From Croceimicrobium hydrocarbonivorans (GTDB lineage: Bacteria > Bacteroidota > Bacteroidia > Flavobacteriales > Schleiferiaceae), in NCBI RefSeq assembly GCF_014524565.1, contig NZ_CP060139.1, positions 1,557,501-1,621,500 of the forward strand: DNA of 64,000 nt. The letters are read 5' to 3'. The notes beneath the pieces were generated by a model. The model had not been told where the DNA came from, searched no databases, and worked only from the letters and a program-made list of their open reading frames with translations. The first letter of the stretch is position 1. Each line of letters begins with the position of its first letter. Both the position numbers and the translations under genes were made by a program. Of the stretch, positions 9,098 to 18,158 are shown piece after piece.

Positions 9098-10081
9098 ATG
9101 GCAAAGGAAATAAATTCTATTGGAGTTCTGACTTCCGGAGGCGATGCCCCGGGCATGAATGCCGCTATCCGTGCGGTAGTTAGAGCTGGTAATCATTACG
9201 GAAAGCGAGTTTTTGGGATTTACGAAGGATATCAAGGTTTGATTGAAAATCAAATTTTGGAATTGAATGCCCGCTCGGTGAAAGGAATCTTAAACCGCGG
9301 AGGGACTATTCTCAAGTCTTCTCGTTCCGAAGAATTCAAAACCAAAGAAGGTCGGAAACGCGCCTACGAAAACCTGCAAGCCCATGGCATTGACGCCCTG
9401 GTGTTAATTGGTGGTAACGGAACCTTTACCGGAGGCATGTACTTCAGCGAAGAGTTCGACTTCCCCTTAATGGGTTTACCCGGCACCATCGATAATGATT
9501 TGGCAGGCACCGATTTTACCATCGGCTTCGATACCGCCTGTAATGTAGTTATCGAATGTGTAGACCGTATTCGTGATACGGCCGAATCTCATAACCGACT
9601 CTTTTTAGTGGAAGTAATGGGTCGTGACTCTGGCTTTATCGGCCTGCGAGCCGGTGTAGCTTCCGGAGCGGTAGATGTAATTTTCCCCGAAGAGGAGAAT
9701 CCCATGATCGACCTTTTCGCCGAATTAGAGCGAGGTGCATCCAACAATAAAACCAACCGAATCATTCTGGTTTCGGAGGGTAATAAAATGGGCAGCATTC
9801 AAGAAATCGCCGCTGCCGTTAAAGAGCGTTACCCCCAATGGGAATCTAAAATCACCATTCTTGGGCATTTACAAAGAGGGGGATCCCCCACTTGTACCGA
9901 TCGGGTTTTAGCCAGCCGCCTGGGTGTGGCCGCCATCGAAAGTTTATTGGATGGCCGCAGAGGCGAAGCTATCGGTATCGTAAACAATCAATTGGCCTAT
10001 ATGCCTTTTGAAGAAGCCATTCGCAGCAAAGCAAAACTCGACATGGAGTTGAATCGCATTCTTAAAATATTAGCATCTTAA
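9098..10081 (+). CDS. pfkA: 6-phosphofructokinase
   Basis: 327 residues, normal length for a short bacterial PfkA. It phosphorylates fructose-6-phosphate to fructose-1,6-bisphosphate in the cytoplasm. Visible motifs: [15 protein letters not shown] (9-23), PGTIDND with the catalytic Asp132, [10 protein letters not shown], and [12 protein letters not shown] near the C-terminus. The Gly of PGTIDND (a Lys in PPi-dependent enzymes) and the Gly after Asn107 both indicate ATP rather than pyrophosphate as donor. The usual GGDG(S/T) is GGNGT here, so the Mg-ATP-site Asp is Asn. First gene of a five-gene operon with gap, a sugar kinase, beta-phosphoglucomutase and a GH65 phosphorylase. Confidence 0.95.
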   Translation: MAKEINSIGVLTSGGDAPGMNAAIRAVVRAGNHYGKRVFGIYEGYQGLIENQILELNARSVKGILNRGGTILKSSRSEEFKTKEGRKRAYENLQAHGIDALVLIGGNGTFTGGMYFSEEFDFPLMGLPGTIDNDLAGTDFTIGFDTACNVVIECVDRIRDTAESHNRLFLVEVMGRDSGFIGLRAGVASGAVDVIFPEEENPMIDLFAELERGASNNKTNRIILVSEGNKMGSIQEIAAAVKERYPQWESKITILGHLQRGGSPTCTDRVLASRLGVAAIESLLDGRRGEAIGIVNNQLAYMPFEEAIRSKAKLDMELNRILKILAS

Positions 10082-10092
10082 AAAATCAAGCA

Positions 10093-11085
10093 ATGAAAAA
10101 AATCGCCATTAATGGATTCGGTCGCATCGGCCGTTTGAGCTTCCGCAATCTTATCGCCAAAAACGATGTTGAAGTTGTTGCCATTAACGATCTTACTGAT
10201 CCCGCAACCTTGGCGCATTTATTAAAGTATGACTCTATTCACGGTCGTTTTCCTCTGCCAGTAAGCCTGGAAGGTGACACCCTGGTGGTTGGTGATCATA
10301 GCATTAAGCTTTTTGCAGAGCGCGACCCGGCCAAATTGCCTTGGGGTGATTTAGGTGTAGATCTGGTTTTGGAGTGTACCGGAATTTTCCGCTCAGCTGA
10401 GCAAATGGAATTGCACCGTCAGGCTGGTGCTAAGAAAGTACTATTGAGCGCTCCTGCTAAAGGAGGAGTGAAAACCGTGGTATTAGGTGTAAATGATGAA
10501 GATTTACAAGCTTCCGACGTAATTGCCAGTAATGCCTCTTGTACCACCAACTGCTTAGCCCCTATGGCCAAGGTTCTGCAAGAAAAATTTGGCATCGTAA
10601 AAGGTTTTATGACCACTACCCATGCCTATACTGCTGATCAGCGTTTACAAGACGCCCCTCATAGCGATTTACGTCGAAGCCGTGCAGCTGCCTTAAGCAT
10701 TATCCCTACTACAACTGGTGCCGCTAAGGCCGTAGGACTGGTGCTCCCCGAATTGAAAGGTAAGCTGGATGGTTTCGCATTACGTGTACCTACCCCAACC
10801 GGTTCGGTAACCGACTTAACCGTAGAGTTGGCAAAAGAAGCCAGCAAAGAAGAAATTAATGCGGCCATCAAAGAAGCGGCTGATAGTTATTTGAAAGGCA
10901 TCCTCGAATACACCGAAGATCCAATCGTATCTGCTGACATCGTGGGCAGTAGCTATAGTTGTATTTTTGATGCCGATTTAACCAACGTAAACGGTAACAT
11001 GGCCAAAGTTGTAGGTTGGTATGATAATGAAGCCGGATACTCTGCCCGACTTGCTGATATGGCCTTAAAAATGGCTTCTCTGTAA
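10093..11085 (+). CDS. gap: Type I glyceraldehyde-3-phosphate dehydrogenase
   Basis: 330 residues. N-terminal Rossmann motif [17 protein letters not shown]-type Asp33 (INDLTD), active-site segment [12 protein letters not shown] with Cys150, and His177 in TTTHAYT. C-terminal '[15 protein letters not shown]' is standard. Oxidises glyceraldehyde-3-phosphate to 1,3-bisphosphoglycerate. It starts 11 bp after pfkA, in one transcript with the maltose-phosphorolysis genes. This may be one of several gap paralogues in the genome; the window cannot show whether it is the main glycolytic copy. Confidence 0.96.
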   Translation: MKKIAINGFGRIGRLSFRNLIAKNDVEVVAINDLTDPATLAHLLKYDSIHGRFPLPVSLEGDTLVVGDHSIKLFAERDPAKLPWGDLGVDLVLECTGIFRSAEQMELHRQAGAKKVLLSAPAKGGVKTVVLGVNDEDLQASDVIASNASCTTNCLAPMAKVLQEKFGIVKGFMTTTHAYTADQRLQDAPHSDLRRSRAAALSIIPTTTGAAKAVGLVLPELKGKLDGFALRVPTPTGSVTDLTVELAKEASKEEINAAIKEAADSYLKGILEYTEDPIVSADIVGSSYSCIFDADLTNVNGNMAKVVGWYDNEAGYSARLADMALKMASL

Positions 11086-11117
11086 GATCAGATTAGCCTC
11101 AATCAAACACTGGTTCT

Positions 11118-11999
11118 ATGATATACCTCGCAGAAAGCGGTAGCACTAAATGCGATGCCGTATTCCTGACTAACGAGGGGGAAGAAATTAAGCGTATCCG
11201 CACCATTGGTTTTAACCCCTATTTCCACGATGAGCAATTCGTGGCGAAGGAAATCATTAAGGTACCTGAGATTGCCGAGCTCGGCAGCCAGGTGGATCAA
11301 GTTTATTTTTACGGAGCAGGTTGCTCCACTCCCGAATTAAACGAAATCATTGCACGTGGGCTTAAAGCCGGATTTCCCAGTGCGGAAATTCAGGTTGACC
11401 ACGATTTGAGAGCCTCGGCCTATGCCACCTGGAATGGCCTGCCTCAAATTACCTGTATTTTAGGCACGGGCAGCAATGTAGTGTACTACGATGGTCAAAG
11501 ATTACAGCCTGGCCGATCTGGCTATGGCTTTATTATTGGCGATGAAGGATCTGCAAGTTATATCGGTAAACGCTTAGTACGCGCCTATCTCTATCGTCAG
11601 ATGAGCGATGCCCTTTGCCGCGAGTTTGAAGAAACCTTCGGGGTAAATGAAGTTAGTATTCGTGAGAAGGTATATGCTCCCCAAGGGGCTAATGTGTTCC
11701 TTGGCAGCTTTGCTCCTTTTGCACATAAGCATCTTCAACATCCCTTTTTCTATCAATTGGTATTCAACGGTTTCCGCGAGTTTATCGAAACCCAGGTACT
11801 GCCCTTTTCTCAATCCCAAAAAGTTCCCATTAGCTTTGTAGGGTCTATTGCCTATCATTTTTCTCCGGTTTTGAAAGATGTTCTGGATTTCTTTGATTTA
11901 CAGGAAGGAAAGATCATTCGTCGCCCGGTAGATGGGCTGATCGACTATTACCGACGCTATAAAATGAACTTACATAAGATTGACCATGGCAACCATTAA
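11118..11999 (+). CDS. BadF/BadG/BcrA/BcrD-type sugar kinase (GlcNAc-kinase-like; glucokinase candidate)
   Basis: 293 residues of the ASKHA fold. N-terminal phosphate loop 'LAESGSTKCDAVFL', second nucleotide motif 'ITCILGTGSNVVYYDG', then 'GFIIGDEGSASYIGKRL', the typical signature of the BadF/GlcNAc-kinase family. Cytoplasmic, no signal peptide. It lies between gap and pgmB in the phosphorolysis operon and overlaps pgmB by 14 bp. Since GH65 phosphorolysis of maltose releases one free glucose and no ROK or classical glucokinase is in the window, this protein is a reasonable glucokinase candidate. The family is better known for amino sugars, so specificity stays open. Confidence 0.8.
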   Translation: MIYLAESGSTKCDAVFLTNEGEEIKRIRTIGFNPYFHDEQFVAKEIIKVPEIAELGSQVDQVYFYGAGCSTPELNEIIARGLKAGFPSAEIQVDHDLRASAYATWNGLPQITCILGTGSNVVYYDGQRLQPGRSGYGFIIGDEGSASYIGKRLVRAYLYRQMSDALCREFEETFGVNEVSIREKVYAPQGANVFLGSFAPFAHKHLQHPFFYQLVFNGFREFIETQVLPFSQSQKVPISFVGSIAYHFSPVLKDVLDFFDLQEGKIIRRPVDGLIDYYRRYKMNLHKIDHGNH

Positions 12000-12645
12000 G
12001 GGCTTTATCTTCGATCTCGACGGAGTAATTGTTGATACAGCAAAATTTCACTTTAAGGCCTGGCATCGCTTGGCCCATGATTTAGGCATCCATTTTACCG
12101 AAGAGGAAAACGAACAACTCAAAGGCGTTAGTCGCCGTGAGTCCCTCCAAAAAATATTGGACTGGGGTCAAATCAAATTGAGTGAGTCTGAGTTCGAAAA
12201 GCGCATGGCGCAAAAGAACGATTGGTATCTCGAATTTGTACGTGAAATGGGACAGGAAGAAGCCCTGCCCGGAGCCAAGGAGTTTTTACGTGAATCAGCC
12301 CAATTGAATTTAACGATTGGTCTGGGTTCGGCTAGTAAAAATGCCCGCCTTATTCTCGATCTTCTCGAAATCACCCCCCTCTTCCAAACCATTATTGACG
12401 GCACGGTAGTAAGTCAATCCAAACCCGATCCGGAGGTATTCCTCAAAGGAGCCGAGGCCCTGCAAATGGAGCCCAAATCCTTAGTGGTTTTCGAAGATTC
12501 CTTGGCCGGAATAGAAGCCGCTCGTAGGGGTGGATTTCGCACCGTAGGTATTGGCAGCAAATCTATTCTGAAAGATGCCGAAATTGTGGTCTCCGGACTG
12601 GATCAAATCAGCCCGGTGGAAGTGATTAACCAACTGAATTTCTAA
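11986..12645 (+). CDS. pgmB: Beta-phosphoglucomutase
   Basis: 219 residues from the ATG at 11986; this start overlaps the preceding stop by 14 bp and puts the HAD motif directly at the N-terminus. HAD motifs: FIFDLDGVIVDT with nucleophile Asp10 and acid/base Asp12, cap-domain 'KGVSRRESLQKIL', motif II 'LGSASKNA', motif III Lys in 'SKPDPEVFLKGA', motif IV 'VVFEDSLAGIEAA'. It converts beta-glucose-1-phosphate into glucose-6-phosphate. The GH65 phosphorylase that supplies its substrate follows after 7 bp, which makes the assignment firm. Confidence 0.95.
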   Translation: MATIKGFIFDLDGVIVDTAKFHFKAWHRLAHDLGIHFTEEENEQLKGVSRRESLQKILDWGQIKLSESEFEKRMAQKNDWYLEFVREMGQEEALPGAKEFLRESAQLNLTIGLGSASKNARLILDLLEITPLFQTIIDGTVVSQSKPDPEVFLKGAEALQMEPKSLVVFEDSLAGIEAARRGGFRTVGIGSKSILKDAEIVVSGLDQISPVEVINQLNF

Positions 12646-12652
12646 AATACAC

Positions 12653-14938
12653 ATGCATAATAAGTACCTGGTAACCGACGAATGGAAGATCATCGAAGAT
12701 CGATGGAATCCAAGTTTACACCAAGGTTCCGAGTCGCTGTTTAGTATTGGCAACGGCTTTATGGGCCAAAGAGCTAACTTCGAAGAGAGCTATAGCGGAC
12801 AAAGTCTGCAGGGTAGCTACTTAGGTGGGGTTTACTATCCCGATAAAACGCGAGTGGGTTGGTGGAAAAACGGTTATCCGGAATACTTTGCCAAGGTGCT
12901 GAACTCCGTAAATTGGATTGGCATTCGCTTTCGCGTGGATGGCGTAGAGCTCGACTTAGCCCAGCTAAAAGTGCTGGATTTTTACCGCGAGCTCAATATG
13001 AAGGAGGGACATCTCCTGCGTCGTTTCAAAGTAGAAATCCGCGAAGGCCTAACATTCGAAGCCGAGGTTTGTCGCTTTATCAGCATGAAGCGCAAAGAAA
13101 TTGGAGCAATTAGCTACCAGTTTAAAATTAAAGGTGGCGATGTACCAGTGGAAATTATCCCCTACCTCGATTTTGATGTAGAGAACCACGATTCGAATTA
13201 CGACGAGAAATTCTGGGAAGGCCTTGAAGAAAATGTGGCCACTCAAAAAGCGGTGATTAAAGCCCGCACCCGCAAACTCGATTTTCAAGTAGCTGCCGCT
13301 ATGCGCTATGAGCTCTATCATAATGAAAGTGCGCCCCTACCTCTTTATCCCGAAGAAAGCACTCGTGACAAATACGCAGAAAACGCTTTTACCCTTCAGG
13401 CGAAAGCCGGCGAGAAATACAGCTTGTACAAATACGCCGCCATCTGTTCCTCATTCCACTACCCTAAAGATTCTTTGGTAGCTAAGGCGGATGAATTAGC
13501 CTCTCAGGCCCGTCGTGATGGTTTCAAAACCTTATGGGCAGAGCAAAAAGCCGATTGGCAACAACGCTGGGAACAAAGCGATATCAGCATTGAAGGTGAT
13601 GCCGAAGCCCAACAGGGAATTCGCTTCAATATCTTCCACCTTAGCCAAACTTATACCGGCGAAGATGCCCGCTTAAACATCGGGCCTAAAGGCTTTACCG
13701 GCGAAAAATACGGTGGCTCCACTTACTGGGATACCGAGGCCTACTGCCTGCCCTTCTATATGGCTTCGGCCGGAAAAGAGGTAGCGCGCAACCTTTTGGT
13801 ATACCGCTACAATCATTTGGAAAAGGCCATCGAAAATGCCGCCAAGCTCGGCTTTAGCAATGGTGCTGCTCTTTACCCCATGGTAACCATGAATGGTGAA
13901 GAATGCCATAATGAATGGGAAATCACCTTCGAGGAAATTCATCGTAATGGTGCCATTGCCTTTGGGATTTACAACTATGTACGCTATTTCGGCGATGAGG
14001 CCTACCTGGCAGAATATGGCCTGGAGGTACTGATGGCCATTGCCCGTTTCTGGGCCCAGCGCTTTAATTGGAGCGAAAGCAAAAAGCAATATGTGATGCT
14101 GGGTGTAACCGGTCCTAATGAGTACGAGAACAACGTAAACAACAACTGGTACACCAATTACTTGGCGAAATGGTGTATTGAATATGCGGCCGAAGTTTAT
14201 GCCCGAGTAGCTGAAATGGACCCCGCCGCCTTGCAAAGAATTGTGGCCAAAACCGGCTTTAATGCTGAAGGCGAATTGAAGCAATGGCAAGAGATAAGCA
14301 GCAATGTATACTTCCCCGTAAATGAGGAGTTGGGCATTGTATTGCAACAAGAAGGCTATCTGGACAAAGAACAACGCATGGCCGATGATTTGGAGCTGAG
14401 CGAACGTCCCATAAACCAACACTGGAGCTGGGATCGCATTCTGCGTTCATGCTTTATCAAGCAAGCAGATGTATTACAAGGATTCTACTTCTTTGAAGAT
14501 CATTTTAGCAAAGAGGAATTAGAACGCAATTTCGATTTCTACGAGCCACGTACCGTTCACGAAAGTTCGCTTTCGCCTTGTGTACATGTTGTTCAAGCGG
14601 CCTATTTAGGGAAAATGGACAAGGCTTACGAAATGTACTTACGTACCTCACGCCTGGATCTTGACGATTACAATCGCGAAGTTCATGAAGGCTTGCACAT
14701 CACTTCCATGGCAGGGACCTGGATGAGTGTTGTAGAAGGATTTGGTGGCATGCGGGTTCGCAATGGACAATTGCATTTTAATCCACGCTTACCCGAGCAT
14801 TGGAAATCTCTGGCCTTTAAAATCAACTTCCGCAATTCCGTATTGAAAATACGCCTCAGCAGCCAAGATCACGCAATCGAAAAGCTTAGTGGCGATTCGG
14901 TTGAAGTGGTAGTGCATGGCGAAACCATCAGCCTGTAA
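12653..14938 (+). CDS. GH65 family phosphorylase, probable maltose phosphorylase
   Basis: 761 residues, the usual length of GH65 phosphorylases. N-terminal beta-sandwich with 'FSIGNGFMGQRANFEE'; (alpha/alpha)6 barrel with 'VTGPNEYENNVNNNWYTN' carrying the catalytic acid Glu490; phosphate-site segments 'HESSLSPCVHVV' and 'GLHITSMAGTWMSVVEGFGG'. No signal peptide, so cytoplasmic. It splits maltose with phosphate into glucose and beta-glucose-1-phosphate. Trehalose or kojibiose phosphorylases share the fold; maltose is favoured because of the GH13, SusCD and pgmB context. Last gene of the pfkA operon, followed by a strong terminator. Confidence 0.92.
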   Translation: MHNKYLVTDEWKIIEDRWNPSLHQGSESLFSIGNGFMGQRANFEESYSGQSLQGSYLGGVYYPDKTRVGWWKNGYPEYFAKVLNSVNWIGIRFRVDGVELDLAQLKVLDFYRELNMKEGHLLRRFKVEIREGLTFEAEVCRFISMKRKEIGAISYQFKIKGGDVPVEIIPYLDFDVENHDSNYDEKFWEGLEENVATQKAVIKARTRKLDFQVAAAMRYELYHNESAPLPLYPEESTRDKYAENAFTLQAKAGEKYSLYKYAAICSSFHYPKDSLVAKADELASQARRDGFKTLWAEQKADWQQRWEQSDISIEGDAEAQQGIRFNIFHLSQTYTGEDARLNIGPKGFTGEKYGGSTYWDTEAYCLPFYMASAGKEVARNLLVYRYNHLEKAIENAAKLGFSNGAALYPMVTMNGEECHNEWEITFEEIHRNGAIAFGIYNYVRYFGDEAYLAEYGLEVLMAIARFWAQRFNWSESKKQYVMLGVTGPNEYENNVNNNWYTNYLAKWCIEYAAEVYARVAEMDPAALQRIVAKTGFNAEGELKQWQEISSNVYFPVNEELGIVLQQEGYLDKEQRMADDLELSERPINQHWSWDRILRSCFIKQADVLQGFYFFEDHFSKEELERNFDFYEPRTVHESSLSPCVHVVQAAYLGKMDKAYEMYLRTSRLDLDDYNREVHEGLHITSMAGTWMSVVEGFGGMRVRNGQLHFNPRLPEHWKSLAFKINFRNSVLKIRLSSQDHAIEKLSGDSVEVVVHGETISL

Positions 14939-14962
14939 AATAACGCTGAAAAAGCTTAGAAG

Positions 14963-14996
14963 CAGCCCTGAGATTTCAGGGCTGTTTTTGTTTTCT
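14963..14996 (+). terminator. Rho-independent terminator of the pfkA-GH65 operon
   Basis: Nine-base-pair stem CAGCCCTGA / TCAGGGCTG (14963-14971 with 14976-14984), 4-nt loop, then TTTTTGTTTTC on the plus strand, 25 bp after the GH65 stop codon. Confidence 0.9.
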
Positions 14997-15007
14997 TTGG
15001 TATCCCA

Positions 15008-15691
15008 ATGAACAAGTCTGCACTCCGTACTGAGCTTGATGCTTTAATGCTACCCATTCCCGCTGGCAGCATCGCCCTGCGTGATGATCGTATCCAGAAA
15101 AACTGGGAGGTAGAAATCAATGCATTTCGCTTAGCTAAAACCGTAGTTAGTCAGGAACTCTATCAGGCTATTATGGGGGAAAACCCTGCTCAATTTGTCG
15201 ATCCTCAGAGGCCGGTAGAAAATGTAAGCTGGTGGGAGGCGATTCAATTCTGCAATGCCCTATCCAGGCAAATGGAACTCTCCCCCTGCTATAGCATCGA
15301 CGAAAACAAAATGGTGACTTATCAGGCGAAAGCCAATGGATACCGCTTAGCCTCGGAAGCCGAATGGCAATATGCCTGCCAAGCCGGAAGCACCGAATTG
15401 CGCTATGGCCCCATCGATGATATCGCTTGGTTTAAGGAAAATTCCCAAGGGCAAAGTCAGCCTGTAGGCCTTAAAGAGCCCAATGCTTGGGGCCTCTATG
15501 ATATGCTGGGTAATGTTTGGGAATGGTGCAGCGATTTGTACGATGAGGAGGTCTATGGCAGCTACCGCATTATAAGAGGTGGTGGTTGGTGCGACCCGGA
15601 GCGTGGCATTTTAGCTACGAATCGCAGGCGCAGTCATCCTCATAGTTTTAAGATCGATGATTTAGGCTTCCGCATCGCTCAAAATTTATAA
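15008..15691 (+). CDS. SUMF1/FGE-like domain protein, cytoplasmic
   Basis: 227 residues without a signal peptide, made of one formylglycine-generating-enzyme-like fold: 'PAQFVDPQRPVENVSWWEA', 'YRLASEAEWQYACQAGS', 'GLYDMLGNVWEWCSDLY', 'IIRGGGWCDPE' and the end 'LGFRIAQNL'. The pair of copper/active-site cysteines of true FGE is not complete (only Cys in GGGWC is present), so sulfatase activation is unlikely. Many such proteins are of unknown role. It starts just after the operon terminator and before the operator-controlled GH13 operon; a functional link with maltodextrin use is only suggested by position. Confidence 0.82.
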   Translation: MNKSALRTELDALMLPIPAGSIALRDDRIQKNWEVEINAFRLAKTVVSQELYQAIMGENPAQFVDPQRPVENVSWWEAIQFCNALSRQMELSPCYSIDENKMVTYQAKANGYRLASEAEWQYACQAGSTELRYGPIDDIAWFKENSQGQSQPVGLKEPNAWGLYDMLGNVWEWCSDLYDEEVYGSYRIIRGGGWCDPERGILATNRRRSHPHSFKIDDLGFRIAQNL

Positions 15692-15700
15692 GCCTGGATT

Positions 15701-15727
15701 AAAGCCTGAAAAAGAAGGCTTTTGCTT
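15701..15727 (+). terminator. Possible weak terminator after the FGE-like gene
   Basis: Seven-base-pair inverted repeat AAAGCCT / AGGCTTT (15701-15707 with 15716-15722), 8-nt A-rich loop, followed by TTGCTTTGC. The T tract is short and interrupted, so it is only a candidate. Confidence 0.4.
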
Positions 15728-15776
15728 TGCCAGCATTGGAATTAATCCCCTTACCTTTCTAGAGTCTTATTTTATA

Positions 15777-15793
15777 AGTGTACATTTTACACA
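15777..15793. promoter_or_regulatory. Operator 3, AGTGTA-N5-TACACA, GH13 operon promoter
   Basis: AGTGTA CATTT TACACA, 6-5-6 inverted repeat with one mismatch in the outermost base. It ends 6 bp before the -7 element at 15800 and 31 bp before the GH13 start codon, so it occupies the promoter spacer. Confidence 0.75.
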
Positions 15794-15799
15794 GTTGTT

Positions 15800-15807
15800 T
15801 ATATTTG
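15800..15807 (+). promoter_or_regulatory. -7 promoter element of the GH13-transporter operon
   Basis: TATATTTG, a perfect TAnnTTTG match, 16 bp before the ATG at 15824 and just downstream of operator 3. Confidence 0.7.
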
Positions 15808-15823
15808 TTCTCAAGGACCTACT

Positions 15824-18151
15824 ATGAGAAGAACGTTTATCCTAGTTTTTGCCCTGCTGATTGGCATGTCCAGTCAGGCCCAGGTGGCATTAGGCGGGCT
15901 CTATACCCCCATCTATCTACAGCCCGATACGACTCGAATTATTCTTCGAGATTATCTGGCGGACCTGAAAGCCGAAAATATTGTTTTACCCGAAGGTTTA
16001 GCGAATATCAGTACCGATGCTGATCAATTGCTCCTGGTGGGTAATCCGCATCAAAAAATCAGCACCGTTGAGATCAGTCACCGCAAGGGAACTGAGCATT
16101 TGGTTTTAATTAAATCCGCGGCCAAGGAAATCAATTTTACCTATGATCGTGATGATATTGGTAAAGACAAGGAAGTGCACCTCATAGGCACCTTTAATAA
16201 TTGGAACCGGGCTTCGGAGCCGATGGATTACCACCGCGGGGTTTATTCTAAGAGCTTGCAATTGGAACCGGGTCGCTATGAGTACAAACTCTATGTAGAT
16301 GGCACCGAAGTTCTTGACCCCTTGGTGGAACAGACCGTAAGCAATGGCATGGGGAGTTTCAATAATATTTTGATTGTAGAGGGAGATTCCATCCAGCCGG
16401 CTGAATTTCAAATCAAGGAAAACGGTGATGTTCTGGAAGTGCAGCATCAAAATCCTGCCGGTCATTTAGTAGCCCTTTGGAACAACCGTCGCTTGGAAGT
16501 GATTTGCAAGAAGAATTTACCTCCCACCTGTATTATTCGTGTGCCCGAAGACGCGAAAAGACAAAAGCGTTCGTATATCCGCATCTATCATTTCTTGGGT
16601 GAGAACCGCGGTAAAGATCAATTGATTCCCTTGGAATATGGAAAGGTGGTACGTTATGCCTCTCAACTGGATCGCCACGATTGGCATAGCGCCAGCATGT
16701 ACTTTATTATGGTAGACCGTTTTGCCAATGGCGACACGGCCAACGATGAGCCGGTACAAGACACCAGTATTCAGCCCCAAGCCAATTATTACGGCGGTGA
16801 TCTAATGGGTATCCAACAGCAGATTGACGCTCAGTATTTCGATCGCTTAGGGGTAAACAGTATTTGGATTTCTCCCATCATGCAAAACCCAACTGATGCC
16901 TGGGGTTATTGGAATAAGGGCAAGGTAAAGAGCAAGTTTTCTGGTTATCACGGCTATTGGCCGATCAGCAATATTCGTATTGATTATCGTTTTGGCAATG
17001 CTCAAGAATTCACTTCTCTCATTTCGGATGCGCATTCCCATAATTTCAATGTGATCTTGGATTACGTTGCCAATCATGTGCATATCAATCACCCCATTTA
17101 TCAGCAACATAAAGATTGGGCCACCCCGCTTTATCTGCCGGATGGCACCAAGAACACCGAAAAATGGGATGAGCAAAGGTTGACCACCTGGTTTGATGAT
17201 CATCTGCCCACTCTAGATTTGCGCCGCTATGAGGTAGTAGACCCTATGGTAGACTCGGCCCTCTTTTGGTTAAAGAACTATGAATTAGACGGCTTCCGCC
17301 ATGATGCGACCAAACACATCGACGAGCTATATTGGCGTACCCTTACCTATCGCATTCGCAAATTGCGCTCGGAGCCCGTGTATCAAATTGGCGAAACCTA
17401 TGGCAGTCCAGGCTTGATAAACAGCTATATCTCTACCGGGATGTTGGATGCCCAATTCGATTTTAATCTCTACGATGCGGCCGTAAATACTTTTGCCCTC
17501 AGTGAAAACCTGGCCAACTTAAAATCAGTACTCGAAGCCGGATTAAGCACCTACGGCTACCATCATTTAATGGGCAATATTTCTGGTAATCAAGATCGGG
17601 CGCGCTTTATCTCCTATGCCAATGGCGATGTGCGTTTTGATGAAGATGCCAAGCTTGCAGGCTGGGATCGCGAAATTCCCGAAGCTGGCCCTAAAGCCTA
17701 CAAACGACTGGCAATGCTCCACGCCTTTAACTACAGTGTTCCCGGTATTCCCTGTATTTATTATGGTGATGAAATTGGGCTGCCCGGTGCCAATGATCCG
17801 GATAACCGTCGTATGATGGTTTTTGAGGATTGGAATAAAAATGAAAGTCTGCTTTTTGCCCAGGTGGCGGAGCTTAACAAACTGCGCAGTGAAGAAATGG
17901 CCTTGCTTTACGGTCAAACTACCTGCTATGTAGAAGGACCTTTATTAATTATCCGTCGCGATTATTTTGAGCAAAGCATCGCCTTCGTATTTAACCTCTC
18001 TGAAGAACAACAAGCCCTGGAGCTCCCATTTGAAATGGAAGTGAAACGCAGCTTAAACACCGTTCGAAATGGACTGGTAGAAGACAATTTAGAACGAGCC
18101 GGCTTGGCTCCAATCAAGGGATTATCCTATCAAATATTAGCCAACTATTAA
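15824..18151 (+). CDS. Exported GH13 alpha-glucan hydrolase with CBM48-like domain
   Basis: 775 residues. Signal peptide to about residue 20 (FALLIGMSSQAQ), a starch-binding/CBM48-like domain from about residue 115 ('HLIGTFNNW', 'GRYEYKLYVDG'), then the GH13 barrel. Catalytic segments: region I 'LDYVANHVH', region II DGFRHDATKH with nucleophile Asp494, region III 'YQIGETYG' with acid Glu524, region IV GNQDRARF with Asp591, where the usual His before Asp is Gln590. C-terminal beta domain follows. Best match is the neopullulanase/cyclomaltodextrinase-type group; periplasmic or surface location. First gene of an operon with a GH13 lipoprotein (8 bp gap) and a transporter. Confidence 0.9.
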   Translation: MRRTFILVFALLIGMSSQAQVALGGLYTPIYLQPDTTRIILRDYLADLKAENIVLPEGLANISTDADQLLLVGNPHQKISTVEISHRKGTEHLVLIKSAAKEINFTYDRDDIGKDKEVHLIGTFNNWNRASEPMDYHRGVYSKSLQLEPGRYEYKLYVDGTEVLDPLVEQTVSNGMGSFNNILIVEGDSIQPAEFQIKENGDVLEVQHQNPAGHLVALWNNRRLEVICKKNLPPTCIIRVPEDAKRQKRSYIRIYHFLGENRGKDQLIPLEYGKVVRYASQLDRHDWHSASMYFIMVDRFANGDTANDEPVQDTSIQPQANYYGGDLMGIQQQIDAQYFDRLGVNSIWISPIMQNPTDAWGYWNKGKVKSKFSGYHGYWPISNIRIDYRFGNAQEFTSLISDAHSHNFNVILDYVANHVHINHPIYQQHKDWATPLYLPDGTKNTEKWDEQRLTTWFDDHLPTLDLRRYEVVDPMVDSALFWLKNYELDGFRHDATKHIDELYWRTLTYRIRKLRSEPVYQIGETYGSPGLINSYISTGMLDAQFDFNLYDAAVNTFALSENLANLKSVLEAGLSTYGYHHLMGNISGNQDRARFISYANGDVRFDEDAKLAGWDREIPEAGPKAYKRLAMLHAFNYSVPGIPCIYYGDEIGLPGANDPDNRRMMVFEDWNKNESLLFAQVAELNKLRSEEMALLYGQTTCYVEGPLLIIRRDYFEQSIAFVFNLSEEQQALELPFEMEVKRSLNTVRNGLVEDNLERAGLAPIKGLSYQILANY

Positions 18152-18158
18152 ACCTACT

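Noticed and set aside
13673-14422. A 249-codon open frame on the minus strand inside the GH65 gene
   Set aside because: It is antisense to a well-supported enzyme, lacks any recognisable domain, and reflects codon bias of the sense gene.
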